Assembly (NCBI GenBank): GCA_963925735.1
Contig: CAWUUH010000006.1
Coordinates: 13,111 to 77,110 of the forward strand
Length of the DNA: 64,000 bases
Direction of reading: 5' to 3'
Origin: UBA4582 sp013204195
GTDB lineage: Bacteria > Pseudomonadota > Gammaproteobacteria > Pseudomonadales > Azotimanducaceae
The translations under genes and the position numbers were made by a program. Shown here one piece after another: positions 63,981-64,000 of the stretch (within the stretch, counting starts at the first letter, position 1; each line of letters starts with the position of its first letter). The notes below the pieces were generated by a model. That model ran no database searches. It had not been told where the DNA came from and saw only the letters and a list, made by a program, of their open reading frames with translations.

Positions 63981-64000
63981 AGCGTCTTAGGTATCGTTCG

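Larger units (their letters stand above)
63682..64000. other. Noncoding end region with two tandem arrays
   Basis: The last 319 bp hold a 13-bp array (63691-63742) and a hexamer array (63915-63980). Between them I see nothing recognisable. An ATG at 63903 reads through the hexamer array to the window edge. Confidence 0.6.

Overview
The window looks like the chromosome of a free-living marine gammaproteobacterium. This is inferred from gene content: an OpdA-type M3 peptidase, an LpxR-type outer-membrane deacylase, an RfaH-like factor beside an EPS-associated MarR regulator, MntP, several PQQ dehydrogenases, and many CoA-transferase, SDR and crotonase catabolic genes. No rRNA, tRNA, CRISPR array, prophage or intact insertion sequence was seen. 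Genes are densely packed on both strands with few long gaps.

Layout. 1-8.2 kb (+): end of a CaiB/BaiF CoA-transferase, oligopeptidase A, an unusual M20 lipoprotein, two SDRs, an EamA transporter, a DUF3147 membrane protein and a VOC protein. 8.2-10.8 kb (-): a lanthanide-type PQQ alcohol dehydrogenase with a small cytochrome c whose heme motif is CX3CH. 11-18 kb: LpxR, an unknown lipoprotein, an amine-oxidase-like flavoprotein, a Baeyer-Villiger-type monooxygenase and a second CoA-transferase. 18-25.6 kb: crotonase, DUF3089 protein, 6-phosphogluconate dehydrogenase, then a sulfide module (a phosphatase/sulfide:quinone reductase fusion plus a SulP transporter). 25.9-32.7 kb: P450, SDR, acyl-CoA synthetase, Tag-like glycosylase, rhodanese and dienelactone hydrolase. 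32.9-37.4 kb: small membrane protein, GNAT, a decayed class-D beta-lactamase-like gene, mntP, transaldolase, RfaH-like and EPS-MarR. 37.5-41.5 kb (-): a molybdenum hydroxylase pair and a soluble-type PQQ sugar dehydrogenase. 41.5-51 kb: membrane protein, serine hydrolase, DUF2235 hydrolase, PLP decarboxylase and a 1540-residue multidomain subtilase. 51-64 kb: hydrolases, a DksA-like zinc protein, acetyltransferases, a predicted selenoprotein, a second serine hydrolase, GH36 alpha-galactosidase, a 2-oxoglutarate oxygenase and an RluA-type pseudouridine synthase.

Most notable: at 56013-56672 (-) a secreted heavy-metal-associated/thioredoxin fusion has its metal-binding CxxC replaced by two in-frame TGA codons (UxxU). 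A SECIS-like stem-loop follows at the expected distance. Conceptual translation that stops at TGA would lose the signal peptide and the metal site. This is the best candidate for an undescribed system here: a diselenide or selenol metal-binding protein joined to a thioredoxin.

Second theme: the window is full of short tandem arrays (6-14 bp units, often 13 bp), in gaps and inside two genes. Two of the 13-bp arrays are built from the core of a dispersed repeat (consensus TACCCCGGCACTTTACTCCGACCCC), which also occurs as single copies at three other places.
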